Assembly (NCBI RefSeq): GCF_009883635.2
Contig: NZ_CP026115.2
Coordinates: 1,364,001 to 1,428,000 of the forward strand
Length of the DNA: 64,000 bases
Direction: 5' to 3'
Source of the DNA: Pseudomonas putida
GTDB taxonomy: Bacteria; Pseudomonadota; Gammaproteobacteria; Pseudomonadales; Pseudomonadaceae
The notes under the pieces are model-generated. The model did no database searches. It worked only from the letters and a program-made list of their open reading frames with translations, and was not told the origin of the DNA. A program made the translations under genes and the position numbers. Shown one piece after another: positions 39,870 through 50,807 of the stretch. Each line of letters opens with the position of its first letter. Within the stretch, counting starts at the first letter, position 1.

Positions 39870-39899
39870 AAACCCGCATCCCTTGATGCGGGTTTTTTA
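39870..39899 (+). terminator. Intrinsic terminator of leuA
   Basis: AAACCCGCATC-CCTT-GATGCGGGTTT followed by TTTAT. It has an 11-bp stem, 4-nt loop and clear T-run 18 nt after the leuA stop. Confidence 0.92.
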
Positions 39900-39903
39900 T
39901 TGC

Positions 39904-40013
39904 CTGTACCGGCCCTTTCGCGGGGCAAGCCCGCTCCTACAGGAATTGCGCAGGCCCTCCGGCAAGCATGGGCCTTGTAGGAGCGGGCTTGTCCCGCGAA
40001 AGGGCCGGTACAG
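39904..40013. repeat. REP inverted pair between leuA and eda
   Basis: Two inverted 38-bp copies (39904-39941 and 39976-40013) match with a single difference that still allows a G-T pair. The core is CCTTTCGCGGGGCAAGCCCG then CTCCTACA. It lies between the convergent genes leuA and eda, beside both terminators. Confidence 0.92.
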
Positions 40014-40033
40014 CCAACACAGAAATTCCAGGC

Positions 40034-40061
40034 AAAAAAAGGGGCGCCGACCAAGCGCCCC
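40034..40061 (-). terminator. Intrinsic terminator of eda
   Basis: Read on the minus strand, GGGGCGC-TTGGTCG-GCGCCCC is followed by seven T. It has a 7-bp GC stem and lies 26 nt after the eda stop. It ends the zwf-pgl-eda transcript. Confidence 0.92.
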
Positions 40062-40086
40062 ATAAGCCGTAAAGCACACAACAAAT

Positions 40087-40767
40087 TCAGTTGGCGTCCA
40101 GCAGAGCCATCGCCTCGGCGCTGCACGCTTCGATCCGCGCCCAATCACCGTTCTTGATCCAGCTACTGTCGAGCATCCAGGTGCCGCCCACGCACATCAC
40201 GTTAGGCAGCGCCATGTAATTGCGCACGTTGGCCGAGTTCACGCCACCCGTCGGGCAGAAGCGAATGTCACCGAACGGGCCGCCAAACGCCTTGATCGCG
40301 GCCACACCGCCGCTGATTTCCGCCGGGAACAGCTTGAAGCGGCGGTAGCCCAGTGCATAGCCCATCATGATCTCGGACGGTGTGCTGATGCCTGGCAGCA
40401 GCGGGATCTCGCTGTCGACACCGGCTTCGAGGATGTCCTGGGTAATGCCCGGCGTGACGACGAACTGTGCGCCAGCGGCTTCAACCGCTGCAAACATGCT
40501 GCGGTCGAGCACGGTGCCGGCGCCGACGCAAAGCTCCGGACGCTGCTCACGCAGCACCTGGATAGCCTTCAGGCCATGCTGCGAACGCAAGGTCACTTCC
40601 AGGGTGCGGATACCGCCAGCAGCCAGGGCGTCAGCCAGTGGCAGGATGTCTTCCTCACGGGCGATGGTGATTACCGGCAGGATGCGCGCCTGTTCGCAGA
40701 TGGCATCGATCCGGGCGGCTTTATCCGCCATCGAAAGCTTGGGCTGTGGGCGTTCAAGGGTGGTCAT
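40087..40767 (-). CDS. eda: KDPG aldolase
   Basis: This 226-residue aldolase splits 2-keto-3-deoxy-6-phosphogluconate into pyruvate and glyceraldehyde-3-phosphate. It has ILPVITIAREEDILPLADAL, GAGTVLDRSMFAAVEAAGAQ, FVVTPGITQ and the Schiff-base Lys in RRFKLFPAEISGGV. I chose the ATG at 40767 with AAGGA 9 nt upstream. Longer frames run into pgl. It is the last gene of zwf-pgl-eda. Confidence 0.96.
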   Translation of the reverse strand: MTTLERPQPKLSMADKAARIDAICEQARILPVITIAREEDILPLADALAAGGIRTLEVTLRSQHGLKAIQVLREQRPELCVGAGTVLDRSMFAAVEAAGAQFVVTPGITQDILEAGVDSEIPLLPGISTPSEIMMGYALGYRRFKLFPAEISGGVAAIKAFGGPFGDIRFCPTGGVNSANVRNYMALPNVMCVGGTWMLDSSWIKNGDWARIEACSAEAMALLDAN

Positions 40768-40784
40768 GACAGTGGATCCTTGGC

Positions 40785-41484
40785 TCATGGGCACCAGTAG
40801 ATGTCCAGGGGGTCGAGAAGAAAGGCGCGAATCGGCATTTCGGAAAGGTCGTTGCCCGCCAGCGCGGCGCGCAGGGTAGCGAGTTTGCCCGGGCCTTGCA
40901 CGGACAGCGCGATGAATGCCGCGCTGGCCAGCAGGGAACGGGTCATCGTCAGGCGCTGGTGCGGCACGCTCGGGGCCAGCATCGGCAGGCAACGGCGCGT
41001 GCTGTTCGGGGCCAGGGCTTCGGCGAGTTTGGGGCTGCCCGGGAACAGCGAGGCGGTATGGCCATCGTCGCCCATGCCCAGCACCAGCGCATCGATAGGT
41101 GGCAGCTCTGCCAAGGCCTGGTCGGCGCCGTCTGCGGCCGCGTCGAGGTTTCCGGCCTGCTGATAGAGCCCGACGAAGCGGGCCTTGCCGGCAGCGCCCT
41201 TGAGCAAGTGGCGGGCCAGCAAGCCGGCATTGCTGTCGGCGTGCTCCACCGGCACCCAGCGCTCGTCGGCCAAGCTGACGGTGACCTTGGCCCAGTCCAG
41301 CTGTTCGCCGGCCAGCTTCTCGAGGAACGGCACCGGGCTGCGCCCCCCAGACAACACCACGCAGGCCTGGCCCTTGGCGGCAATGGCCGCACGCAGGCGC
41401 TCGGCCACGTCATGGGCCAGGGTAGCGGCCAGTGCTTTGGCATCCGCCAGCTCGTGCACCTGCACGGCCGCCGGCAGCTTCAAT

Positions 41485-41498
<14 letters not shown>
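40785..41498 (-). CDS. pgl: 6-phosphogluconolactonase
   Basis: This 237-residue Pgl hydrolyses 6-phosphogluconolactone. It shows [40 protein letters not shown] and [20 protein letters not shown] with the catalytic His. The ATG at 41498 has GGAGG 7 nt upstream and overlaps the end of zwf by 14 nt, so translation is coupled. Confidence 0.95.
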
Positions 41499-42954
<1,456 letters not shown>

Positions 42955-43021
42955 GATGTTGGTTCTTTCCTAAAGTTGGTCTAGGAATACCGCTTTCACA
43001 CACGGTTTTCAAGGGATAATG

Positions 43022-43036
43022 TAGTAAAAACCACAA
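43022..43036 (-). promoter_or_regulatory. HexR-type operator at zwf
   Basis: On the minus strand TTGT-GGTTTTT-ACTA approximates the HexR consensus TTGT-N7/8-ACAA with one mismatch. It lies 68 nt before the zwf ATG and overlaps a plausible -10 region (TACATT). HexR is encoded divergently and releases DNA on binding KDPG, so the pathway intermediate would induce its own enzymes. Confidence 0.7.
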
Positions 43037-43156
43037 CATCACACACAAGCGTTACAGACAAGTGGTACGCCAATCGCACCGACAGTACGATAGACGACCG
43101 TGCAAAAAGCCTGCTGCTCCCACAGCCGGCTGTCTTCTCGACCCAAGGACACACCC

Positions 43157-44029
43157 ATGGACCGCGTGCGAAACCTCCTGGAACAGATCCAGGGACGCCT
43201 CGACGAGCTGAACAAGGCCGAACGCAAAGTCGCCGAAGTCATCCTGCTCAACCCGCAACAAGCCACCCGCTTCAGCATCGCCGCGCTGGCCCAGGCGGCC
43301 AAGGTCAGCGAACCGACCGTCAACCGCTTCTGCCGCTCGTTCGGTGTCAGCGGCTACCCGGAGCTCAAGCTGCAACTGGCGCAAAGCCTGGCCAGCGGTG
43401 CAGCGTATGTCAGCCGTGCGGTGGAAGCCGACGACGACCCGGCAGCCTACACCCAGAAGATTTTCGGCAGTGCCATCGCCTCGCTCGACAGCGCCTGCCA
43501 GCAACTGGACCCGCAACAGGTCAGCCGCGCCGTGGACATGATGATCCAGGCCCGGCAGATCCACTTCTTCGGCCTCGGCGCCTCGGCACCGGTGGCCCTT
43601 GATGCCCAGCACAAGTTCTTCCGCTTCAACCTCGCGGTATCGGCCCATGCCGACGTGCTGATGCAGCGCATGCTGGCCTCGGTGGCACACACCGGCGACC
43701 TGTTCGTGATCATCTCCTACACCGGGCGCACCCGCGAGCTGGTCGAAGTAGCACGCCTGGCTCGGGAGAATGGCGCGTCGGTGCTCGGCCTGACCGCTGC
43801 CGGCTCGCCGTTGGCCCAGGCCTGCAGCCTGAGCCTGCACATACCGCTGCCGGAAGACACCGACATCTACATGCCGATGACTTCGCGGATCATCCAGCTG
43901 ACCGTGCTCGACGTGCTGGCCACCGGCATGACCCTGCGCCGCGGCGTGGACTTCCAGCCGCACCTGCGCAAGATCAAGGAAAGCCTCAACGCCAGCCGCT
44001 ACCCGATCGAGGACGACGAACTCAACTGA
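43157..44029 (+). CDS. hexR: Transcriptional regulator HexR
   Basis: This 290-residue RpiR-family repressor has an N-terminal HTH ([39 protein letters not shown]). The C-terminal SIS sugar-phosphate domain has [20 protein letters not shown] and [20 protein letters not shown]. It represses zwf, edd and gapA operons in P. putida until KDPG binds. The ATG at 43157 has AAGGA 7 nt upstream. Its end overlaps the convergent mutarotase gene by 8 nt. Confidence 0.95.
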   Translation: MDRVRNLLEQIQGRLDELNKAERKVAEVILLNPQQATRFSIAALAQAAKVSEPTVNRFCRSFGVSGYPELKLQLAQSLASGAAYVSRAVEADDDPAAYTQKIFGSAIASLDSACQQLDPQQVSRAVDMMIQARQIHFFGLGASAPVALDAQHKFFRFNLAVSAHADVLMQRMLASVAHTGDLFVIISYTGRTRELVEVARLARENGASVLGLTAAGSPLAQACSLSLHIPLPEDTDIYMPMTSRIIQLTVLDVLATGMTLRRGVDFQPHLRKIKESLNASRYPIEDDELN

Positions 44030-44876
44030 GCCGGTGCGCCTGCAGCCGCAGGTGCGCACGCTGCCCAGGCGCCAGGCTCAGGCCCTCGCCACTGCCGCTG
44101 GCCGCCTCGACGCAGACGAATCCCTGGCACTCACGGCCGCTGACGCCCATCAACGGCCGATTGCCCGGGTGCCAGACCACGGTATCGTCGCTGTCGCCGG
44201 TGTCGATGCACAGCTCCCGCTCCCAGGCCGGGTCCTGCAGCTGCACCCGTGGCGTGCCGGGGAAGACTTTCTGGCAGCCACCCTTGAGCTTGAGCGCGCC
44301 GTCTTCACGGCAGGCCTGGCGGCTCAGGCGGTCATAGCCTTCGATATCCTCGAGCCCGGACAGCGCTATCTCAGACACGTCACTGATACGCCAATAGGCC
44401 AGCAGCGCATGGCTCAGCTGGCAAGGTTCGCTGTCCTGGTGCTCGGTGCTCAGGCTCAGTTCCATGCGGTTGCCGAGCCTGGCGTGCAGGTCTACCTGCC
44501 AGTCGCACAGGTCCAGGCGCCATTTCAGGGTCACGCCCTCCTCGTCCTCGCGGCTGTCCACCAGCTTCCAGTCGAGCAGGCGCGCCCAGCCATGCGCCGG
44601 CCACAGGTCTTCGCTAGGGTGGCGGCCATACCAGGGCCAGCACACCGGCACACCACCGCGAATGGCACCCACCTGCGGCCATTGCTCGGCGCACCATAGC
44701 CAGGGCCGCTCACCGGCCGGCTGGAAGTGCAGCAGTTGCGCGCCCTGGCGGCTGAACACCGCCTGGCAACGGGGATGGTCGATGATCAGCACATCGCGCT
44801 GCTGGTAACGCTCCCACTCGAATGTCGGCCGCGGCCGCTGCGAGGAAAAGAAGCGATGTAGCGGATGTTCAGGCAT
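44022..44876 (-). CDS. D-hexose-6-phosphate mutarotase
   Basis: This 284-residue galactose-mutarotase-like fold protein of the YeaD group has [36 protein letters not shown] and [20 protein letters not shown] (catalytic His region). It ends with RHEC-like [20 protein letters not shown]. It speeds alpha/beta interconversion of glucose-6-phosphate ahead of Zwf. It is 3' of oprB on the same strand, with a palindrome in the gap. Confidence 0.88.
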   Translation of the reverse strand: MPEHPLHRFFSSQRPRPTFEWERYQQRDVLIIDHPRCQAVFSRQGAQLLHFQPAGERPWLWCAEQWPQVGAIRGGVPVCWPWYGRHPSEDLWPAHGWARLLDWKLVDSREDEEGVTLKWRLDLCDWQVDLHARLGNRMELSLSTEHQDSEPCQLSHALLAYWRISDVSEIALSGLEDIEGYDRLSRQACREDGALKLKGGCQKVFPGTPRVQLQDPAWERELCIDTGDSDDTVVWHPGNRPLMGVSGRECQGFVCVEAASGSGEGLSLAPGQRAHLRLQAHRLS

Positions 44877-44897
44877 GGTTCCAAGCTCTTGTTGTTT

Positions 44898-44913
44898 GAG
44901 ATAGCGCTATCTC
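44898..44913. promoter_or_regulatory. Perfect 16-bp palindrome between oprB and the mutarotase gene
   Basis: GAGATAGCGCTATCTC is a perfect palindrome 21 bp upstream of the mutarotase ATG and downstream of oprB. No T-run adjoins it. Its lack of a loop is more like an operator for a dimeric regulator than a terminator. It does not match the HexR consensus or the PtxS-type palindrome I know. Confidence 0.55.
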
Positions 44914-44993
44914 GGCCTATCCCCGACAACCACTGCAAGCCAGTGGGTGCCGGGAGCCGAATTTGGATTGGCGTAAATTTACAACAAGTTCGC

Positions 44994-46337
44994 TTAGAAA
45001 GACGACTGAATCTTCAAACCTGCGACCAGCGCGTTATCGACTTCGTCCACACCGCCCGGGCTCTTGATGTATTGCAGGTTGGGCCGCACGGTCAGCCAGT
45101 TGGTGACGTGGAAGCCGTAGTAGAGCTCGGCGTTGTACTCGGTGCGCTGCAGCGGCACGAAGCCTGGGTTGTCGTAATCGTCGATACCGCTCTGGGCATT
45201 GAGCAACTCGGCGCGTTTCTTCACGTCATCGTTCACATGGATGCGCGCCACGCCAAAGCCGATGTCGTCCTTGGGCCGGGCGTCGAAGGCACCCTTGTAG
45301 ACCAGACCGACCTGCTGGTAGTTATCGACCACGTTGGTGGCCTTGTCGTGCACGGTGAAGTTGGCGAACAGGCTCAGGCCGCGATTGATGTCGCCGCCAT
45401 GGGCGGTGACCTGCTGCTGCGCCACCACCCACCAGCCGTGCTTGCTCGAATGCGACTTGAAGTCCTGGCCGGTGACCGCCTGCGGGTTGCCGTTGACGTC
45501 TTCGAATACGTCATCGGCCTTGGCGGTGCTGTAGTAGTAACCCAGGCGGTATTCACCCGGCAGATCATTGACCTTGGGCGACCAGACCATCTCGACCGGC
45601 AGGATTGCGCCTTTTGTGCCGCTGCCACTGAGCTTGAAGCCGTTGCCGGTCTCCAGGTTCGACGGGTTCTGCTCGAAGGCGCCGACTTGTACGAAGAATT
45701 CCGGGGTGATGTTGTACTTGACCCGCAGTGCCCACTGGCTGACCGGCCAGTTGTACCAGATGCCACCGACCCAGTTGCCCACCTGCGAGCCGCAGAAGGC
45801 CAGGTTCTGGAAGTCGCAGGGGAAGCTGTTGAAGTCCTCCCCCTCACCGAAGCGGCCGACCTTCACGTCCAGCGCGCCGTCGAAGTACTTCTGCTTGACC
45901 CACATCTGCGTCAGCCGCCAGGTCTGGCCACGGCCCCACACTTCCTGCACCGAACTGAACTGCCCGGCGCGCGGGTCGCTGATGCGGTCGTTGGACAGGT
46001 TGCGTCCACTGCGTTCGGTGATCGCCAGCTTGAACTCGGCATCGTGCCATCCGAGGATCTTCTGCAGGTCCAGGTGGGCGCCAAGCGCGAACTGGTCACT
46101 GTAGCGTGCGGTCTTGTCGTCGTTGTAGCCGCCATGCAGGTTACCGGCCACCTCGCCCACGTAGTCGAGGGTGAAGTCGTAGCCCTTGTCCAGCAGTTCG
46201 GTGCGGGTACCGCCCCAATCGCCGGTCATCCATTTCGACTCGCTGGAAAATGCCTCGGCAGCCTGCACGCCGCTGCTGCCGACCACGGCAAGCAGGGCCA
46301 GTGAACCCAAGGTTCTGATGCGATTGCGCTGTTCCAT
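44994..46337 (-). CDS. oprB: Glucose-selective porin OprB
   Basis: This 447-residue outer-membrane porin of the OprB/carbohydrate-selective family has a signal peptide (LGSLALLAVVGSSGVQA, then AEAF). Early in the mature part comes WMTGDWGGTRTELLDKGYDF. Beta-strand repeats follow and the C-terminus ends in Phe (LKIQSSF), the usual assembly signal. It admits glucose to the periplasm for the GtsABCD transporter encoded just upstream. A second OprB elsewhere is common in pseudomonads. Confidence 0.93.
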   Translation of the reverse strand: MEQRNRIRTLGSLALLAVVGSSGVQAAEAFSSESKWMTGDWGGTRTELLDKGYDFTLDYVGEVAGNLHGGYNDDKTARYSDQFALGAHLDLQKILGWHDAEFKLAITERSGRNLSNDRISDPRAGQFSSVQEVWGRGQTWRLTQMWVKQKYFDGALDVKVGRFGEGEDFNSFPCDFQNLAFCGSQVGNWVGGIWYNWPVSQWALRVKYNITPEFFVQVGAFEQNPSNLETGNGFKLSGSGTKGAILPVEMVWSPKVNDLPGEYRLGYYYSTAKADDVFEDVNGNPQAVTGQDFKSHSSKHGWWVVAQQQVTAHGGDINRGLSLFANFTVHDKATNVVDNYQQVGLVYKGAFDARPKDDIGFGVARIHVNDDVKKRAELLNAQSGIDDYDNPGFVPLQRTEYNAELYYGFHVTNWLTVRPNLQYIKSPGGVDEVDNALVAGLKIQSSF

Positions 46338-46355
46338 CCCTTTGCGTCCTCTTTT

Positions 46356-46363
46356 TTCTTATT
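46356..46363 (-). promoter_or_regulatory. Candidate Crc/Hfq (CA) motif before oprB
   Basis: On the minus strand AATAAGAA fits the catabolite-activity motif AANAANAA. It is followed by an A-rich stretch and GAGGA, the probable ribosome site 9 nt before the ATG. Hfq with Crc would block translation here when preferred substrates such as succinate are present. Confidence 0.55.
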
Positions 46364-46378
46364 GATGGTGTAGACGAG

Positions 46379-47533
46379 TTAGCGGCCCTTGAAGTGAGCC
46401 ACATTGTCCTTTACGGCGGAGTTGCTGCTGGCCAGGTGCAAACGCTCGCCGCTGCCTTCGTCGAACAGCAGCACCCGTGCCGGGTCGAACTGCAGGTTCA
46501 GGCTGTCGCCCACCCGGCAGGCGACGTCCGGCGCCAGGCGGCAGCAGACCTTGGTCTGGTTGAGGGTGACGAACACCAGCAGGTCCGGCCCGGTGGGCTC
46601 GGTCACCTGCACTTCGGCGCGGATACCAGGCAGGCCGTTGCCCTCGCCTACGCCCAGGACGATCTGTTCGGGGCGGATGCCGAGGATGATCTCGCGACCA
46701 TCGAGGTCATCGTTAGCCGGCCCCAACGGCAGTTCGCAGCGCGCCTGGCCACTGTCGAGCACCGCCAACAGGCGCCCGTCCTGCTTGGCCAGGCGCACTG
46801 GAATGAAGTTCATCGGTGGCGAGCCGATGAAGCTGGCGACGAACTGATTGGCCGGGTCGTTGTAGATCTGCTGTGGCGTACCGAACTGCTGGATGATGCC
46901 GTCCTTCATCACCGCCACCTTGTCGCCCAGGGTCATGGCCTCGATCTGGTCGTGGGTGACATACACCGTGGTGGTCTTCAGGCGCTGGTGCATCAGTTTC
47001 ATTTCAGTGCGCATCTCGACCCGCAGCTTGGCGTCGAGATTGGAAAGCGGCTCGTCGAACAGGTAGATCTTCGGCCGCCGCGCCAGCGCCCGGCCCATGG
47101 CCACACGCTGCTGCTGGCCACCGGACAGCTGCGCCGGCTTGCGTGCGAGCAGGTGCTCGATCTGCAGCAGCTTGGCCACCCGCGCCACTTCTTCATCGAT
47201 GGCCGACTGCGGCATCTTGCGGATCTTCAGGCCGAATTCGATGTTCTCGCGCACGCTCATGGTCGGGTACAGCGCATAGGACTGGAACACCATGGCGATA
47301 TCGCGATCCTTGGGGCTCATGCCGCTGACGTCCTGGTCGTCGATGAGGATTGCGCCGCCGGTGATGTTTTCCAGGCCGGCGATGCAGTTCATCAGGGTCG
47401 ACTTGCCGCAGCCCGAGGGGCCGACCAGGATCAGGAACTCACCATCCTTGATCGACAACTGGATGTCCTTGAGGGTGTCTGGCAGGCCGCTGCCGTAGGT
47501 CTTGTTCACATTGCGAAGTTCGAGCGTTGCCAT
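46379..47533 (-). CDS. gtsD: Glucose ABC transporter ATPase GtsD
   Basis: This 384-residue MalK-type ATPase has Walker [17 protein letters not shown], signature [16 protein letters not shown], Walker [17 protein letters not shown] and an H-loop in [16 protein letters not shown]-terminal TOBE regulatory domain ([12 protein letters not shown]) follows. It energises GtsBC. It lies 3 nt after gtsC and 41 nt before oprB in one operon. Confidence 0.95.
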   Translation of the reverse strand: MATLELRNVNKTYGSGLPDTLKDIQLSIKDGEFLILVGPSGCGKSTLMNCIAGLENITGGAILIDDQDVSGMSPKDRDIAMVFQSYALYPTMSVRENIEFGLKIRKMPQSAIDEEVARVAKLLQIEHLLARKPAQLSGGQQQRVAMGRALARRPKIYLFDEPLSNLDAKLRVEMRTEMKLMHQRLKTTTVYVTHDQIEAMTLGDKVAVMKDGIIQQFGTPQQIYNDPANQFVASFIGSPPMNFIPVRLAKQDGRLLAVLDSGQARCELPLGPANDDLDGREIILGIRPEQIVLGVGEGNGLPGIRAEVQVTEPTGPDLLVFVTLNQTKVCCRLAPDVACRVGDSLNLQFDPARVLLFDEGSGERLHLASSNSAVKDNVAHFKGR

Positions 47534-47536
47534 GAC

Positions 47537-48382
47537 TTACCCCTTGACCGCGCCGGCCGTGAGCCCGCGGACGAAATATTTGCCTGCCACCACGTAGACC
47601 AGCAGGGTTGGCAGACCGGCGATCATCGCCGCCGCCATGTCGACGTTGTATTCCTTGGCCCCGGTGCTGGTGTTGACCAGGTTGTTCAGGGCCACGGTGA
47701 TCGGCTGTGAATCGCCGCTGGAGAACACCACGCCAAACAGGAAGTCGTTCCAGATCTGGGTGAACTGCCAGATCAGGCAGACCATGATGATGGGTGTCGA
47801 CATCGGCAGGATGATGCGGCGGAAGATGGTGAAGAAGCCGGCGCCGTCCAGGCGCGCAGCCTTGACCAGGGCATCGGGGATGCTCACGTAGAAGTTGCGG
47901 AAGAACAGCGTGGTGAAGGCCAGGCCGTAGACCACGTGCACCAGCACCAGGCCGCTGGTAGTGCTGGCCAGGCCCAGCTTGCCGAGGGTGAACGACGCCG
48001 GCAGCAGCACGGTCTGGAACGGCAGGAAGCAACCGAACAGCAGCAGGCCGAAGAACAGCTGCGAACCGCGAAAGCGCCACATCGACAACACATAGCCATT
48101 CAGCGCGCCGATGGTGGTAGAGATCAGCACCGCCGGCACGGTGATCATGATCGAGTTCCAGAAGTAACCACTGACCGTTCCCCAGGCCTTGACCCAGCCG
48201 ATGCCAGTGATCACGGCGGGCCAGCTCAGCAGGTTGCCGGTGCTGATGTCTTCCGGCGACTTGAAGCTGGTCAGCAGCATCACCACCAGCGGCACCAGAT
48301 ACAACAGCACGGCGATCAGCAGTACCGCATGGATCGCGATACGGCTCAGGCTCAGCGCCGGTTTTTCCGAAAGACTATGCAT
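47537..48382 (-). CDS. gtsC: Glucose ABC transporter permease GtsC
   Basis: This 281-residue permease of the MalG type has six membrane segments, the first LIAVLLYLVPLVVMLLTSF. The EAA loop near the C-terminus (VKAARLDGAGFFTIFRRIIL) docks the ATPase. It overlaps gtsB by 8 nt. Confidence 0.95.
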   Translation of the reverse strand: MHSLSEKPALSLSRIAIHAVLLIAVLLYLVPLVVMLLTSFKSPEDISTGNLLSWPAVITGIGWVKAWGTVSGYFWNSIMITVPAVLISTTIGALNGYVLSMWRFRGSQLFFGLLLFGCFLPFQTVLLPASFTLGKLGLASTTSGLVLVHVVYGLAFTTLFFRNFYVSIPDALVKAARLDGAGFFTIFRRIILPMSTPIIMVCLIWQFTQIWNDFLFGVVFSSGDSQPITVALNNLVNTSTGAKEYNVDMAAAMIAGLPTLLVYVVAGKYFVRGLTAGAVKG

Positions 48383-49283
48383 GGCGCTTGCTCCGCAGCT
48401 CCGAGTACAGGTACGGCACGAGGATCGCCAGGATCGCCCCGAGCATCAGGATGGCACTGGCCGAGCCCATGCCCATCTGGCCGCGGCTGAAGGTGAAGGA
48501 GTACATGAACATCGCCGGCAGGTCGGAGGAGTAGCCCGGGCCACCGGCCGTCATTGCCGCCACCAGGTCGAAGCTCTTGATGGCGATGTGCGAAAGAATC
48601 ATCAGCGAACTGAAGAACACCGGGCGCAGGCTGGGCAGCACCACGGTCCAGTAGATACGCGGCAGGCTGGCACCGTCGATCTGTGCAGCGCGGATGATCG
48701 ACGGGTCGACCCCGCGCAGGCCGGCGAGGAACATCGCCATGATGAAGCCCGAGGCCTGCCACACGGCGGCGATCACCAGGCAGTACACCACTCGGTCAGG
48801 GTCGATCAGCCAGTCCAGGCGAAAGCCCTCCCAGCCCCAGTCGCGCAGCAGTTTGTCCAGGCCCATGCCGGGGTTGAGCAGCCATTTCCAGGCGGTACCG
48901 GTGACGATCATCGACAGCGCCATGGGGTACAGGTAGATGGTGCGGATGAAGCCTTCGCGGCGGATGCGCTGGTCCAGCAGCACCGCCAGCAGCACGCCGA
49001 TGGCCAGGCTGATGGCAATGAACAGGCCACCGAACAGCATCAGGTTCTTGCTTGCCACCCACCAGCGGTCGTTGTCGAACAGCCGGGCGTACTGCGCCAG
49101 GCCCGCCCACTTGTAGGTCGGCAGGAAGGTCGAGGTGGTGAAGGAGAGGACGAAGGTCCACAGGATGTAGCCGTAGAAGCCCACCAGGACGATGAACATG
49201 CTTGGCGCCAGCACCAGTTTCGGTAGCCAGCGCTGCAGCGCGTCCAGGGGTGAGGCCCGCAGTTGGGCGGTTGTTGTTGTCAT
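48375..49283 (-). CDS. gtsB: Glucose ABC transporter permease GtsB
   Basis: This 302-residue MalF-type permease has six hydrophobic segments. Its EAA loop is IRAAQIDGASLPRIYWTVVL. The reading frame opens further upstream into the REP element, but the ATG at 49283 (MTTTTAQ) gives the normal N-terminus before the first membrane segment (LAPSMFIVLVGFYGYILWTF). The ribosome site is weak. It is separated from gtsA by a REP pair. Confidence 0.93.
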   Translation of the reverse strand: MTTTTAQLRASPLDALQRWLPKLVLAPSMFIVLVGFYGYILWTFVLSFTTSTFLPTYKWAGLAQYARLFDNDRWWVASKNLMLFGGLFIAISLAIGVLLAVLLDQRIRREGFIRTIYLYPMALSMIVTGTAWKWLLNPGMGLDKLLRDWGWEGFRLDWLIDPDRVVYCLVIAAVWQASGFIMAMFLAGLRGVDPSIIRAAQIDGASLPRIYWTVVLPSLRPVFFSSLMILSHIAIKSFDLVAAMTAGGPGYSSDLPAMFMYSFTFSRGQMGMGSASAILMLGAILAILVPYLYSELRSKRHA

Positions 49284-49321
49284 GTTATGGATCTCGAGGT
49301 ACGGGCGGTGCTTTGCACCGC

Positions 49322-49410
49322 TTCGCGGGCAAGCCCGCTCCCACATGGGCCCTGCTCACCACAGGTCCCGGGCAGGACGCCGGACCTGTGGGAGCGGGCT
49401 TGCCCGCGAA
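49322..49410. repeat. REP inverted pair inside the gts operon
   Basis: TTCGCGGGCAAGCCCGCTCC-CACA (49322-49345) is repeated in perfect inverted form at 49387-49410, between gtsA and gtsB. It ends 6 nt before the gtsA stop codon region. A hairpin at this point would stabilise the gtsA message and limit read-through, giving more binding protein than permease. Confidence 0.9.
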
Positions 49411-49416
49411 TAGCCT

Positions 49417-50703
49417 TTACTTGGCTGCCTTGATCGCCGCCGCCAGCTTCTTCGCCGCATCGGCCGGGTCGGCCTTGGGGTCGTTGATGTAGTTGGTCAC
49501 CACATCGAAGAAGGCGCCCTGCACGGCCAGCGTGGTGGCCATGTTGTGCGCCATGCTCGGCTGCAGGCCGCCAGTCTTGGCATCGGCGAGGAAGTCCTTG
49601 GCGGAGGTCTGGGCGCAGTCGTCGAAGCCGTACTTGCCCATGTCGGCGAGCATGTCGTTGCGCACCGGGATCGAGCCCTTGTTGATGCTGAAGACCTTCT
49701 GGAAGTCTTCACCCAACACCTTGCGGGCAATGTCCTGCTGCCCGGCGGCAGTGCCCTTGTCGTTCTGCTTGAACACCACCAGCGAGTCGATGTTGTACAG
49801 GAATGCCTTGTCCGTGCCGGGGAACGGCACGCACTGGTAATCCTTGCCGGCGGTCTTCTTCGCCAGGGTCCACTCGCTCTTGGCCCAATCACCCATGATC
49901 TGCATGCCGGCCTTGCCGTTGATGACCTTGGCCGCTTCGAGGTTCCAGTCCTGGCCCTTGCCGTCAGGGTCCATGTAGGTGGCGACTTTCTTGAGTTCGG
50001 CGAGCGACTTGACCATCTCGGGGCCGGTCAGGGATTTCTCATCCAGATCGACCAATGCTTTCTTGTAACCATCCACCCCCATCACCGCCAGCACCACACT
50101 CTCGAAAACCGTGCTGTCCTGCCAGGGCTGGCCGCCATGGGCGAGCGGAATGAAGCCGGCAGCTTTGAGCTTGTCGGCAGCGGCGTAGAATTCGTCGAGA
50201 GTGGTCGGCGCCTTGTCGATGCCGGCCTTCTTGAAGACCTCAGGGTTGATCCACAACCAGTTGATGCGGTGGATGTTGACCGGTACCGCGACATAGTCGC
50301 CCTCGTACTTAACGGTGTCGGCGACTTTCTTGTCGAGCAGCGAATCCCACTTTTCTTCCTTGGCGACGCCCTTGAGCACATCAGCGTCGAGCAGGCCGGT
50401 GGCAGCCCAGTCCTGGATGTCCGGCCCCTTGATCTGCGCGACACCAGGCGGGTTGCCGGCCACTGCGCGGCTTTTGAGCACGGTCATGGCCGTGGCACCA
50501 CCGCCACCTGCGACAGCGCCGTCCTTCCAGGTGAAGCCGTCTTTCTCGACCTGGGCCTTGAGCACATCCACAGCGGCTTTTTCGCCACCGGAGGTCCACC
50601 AGTGCACCACTTCGATGCTGCCTTTGGATTCGGTGGCGGAGGCACTGAGCGGCAGGAGCGAGGCGAGGGAGATCGCGGCGGCGAGGCGGAGAGTCAAATT
50701 CAT
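49417..50703 (-). CDS. gtsA: Glucose ABC transporter periplasmic binding protein GtsA
   Basis: This 428-residue family 1 sugar-binding protein has a signal peptide ([17 protein letters not shown], then TESKG). It contains [40 protein letters not shown] and [20 protein letters not shown]. It captures glucose that has passed OprB. AAAGG lies before the ATG, within an A-rich Crc-type region. It is the first gene of gtsABCD-oprB. Confidence 0.94.
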   Translation of the reverse strand: MNLTLRLAAAISLASLLPLSASATESKGSIEVVHWWTSGGEKAAVDVLKAQVEKDGFTWKDGAVAGGGGATAMTVLKSRAVAGNPPGVAQIKGPDIQDWAATGLLDADVLKGVAKEEKWDSLLDKKVADTVKYEGDYVAVPVNIHRINWLWINPEVFKKAGIDKAPTTLDEFYAAADKLKAAGFIPLAHGGQPWQDSTVFESVVLAVMGVDGYKKALVDLDEKSLTGPEMVKSLAELKKVATYMDPDGKGQDWNLEAAKVINGKAGMQIMGDWAKSEWTLAKKTAGKDYQCVPFPGTDKAFLYNIDSLVVFKQNDKGTAAGQQDIARKVLGEDFQKVFSINKGSIPVRNDMLADMGKYGFDDCAQTSAKDFLADAKTGGLQPSMAHNMATTLAVQGAFFDVVTNYINDPKADPADAAKKLAAAIKAAK

Positions 50704-50713
50704 CGGAATACCT

Positions 50714-50724
50714 TTCTTGTTGTT
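50714..50724 (-). promoter_or_regulatory. Candidate Crc/Hfq (CA) motifs before gtsA
   Basis: On the minus strand AACAACAAGAA contains two overlapping AANAANAA motifs (AACAACAA and AACAAGAA). They directly abut the AAAGG ribosome site of gtsA. This is the expected arrangement for Hfq/Crc translational repression of glucose uptake. Confidence 0.65.
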
Positions 50725-50807
50725 ATGCCGGGCAAGTCGGTCGCTTGCATTGCATGGAGTCTAATCAGCGCGCCCGCCTCGCCAGGTAACGAAGCGATGG
50801 GCGAATG

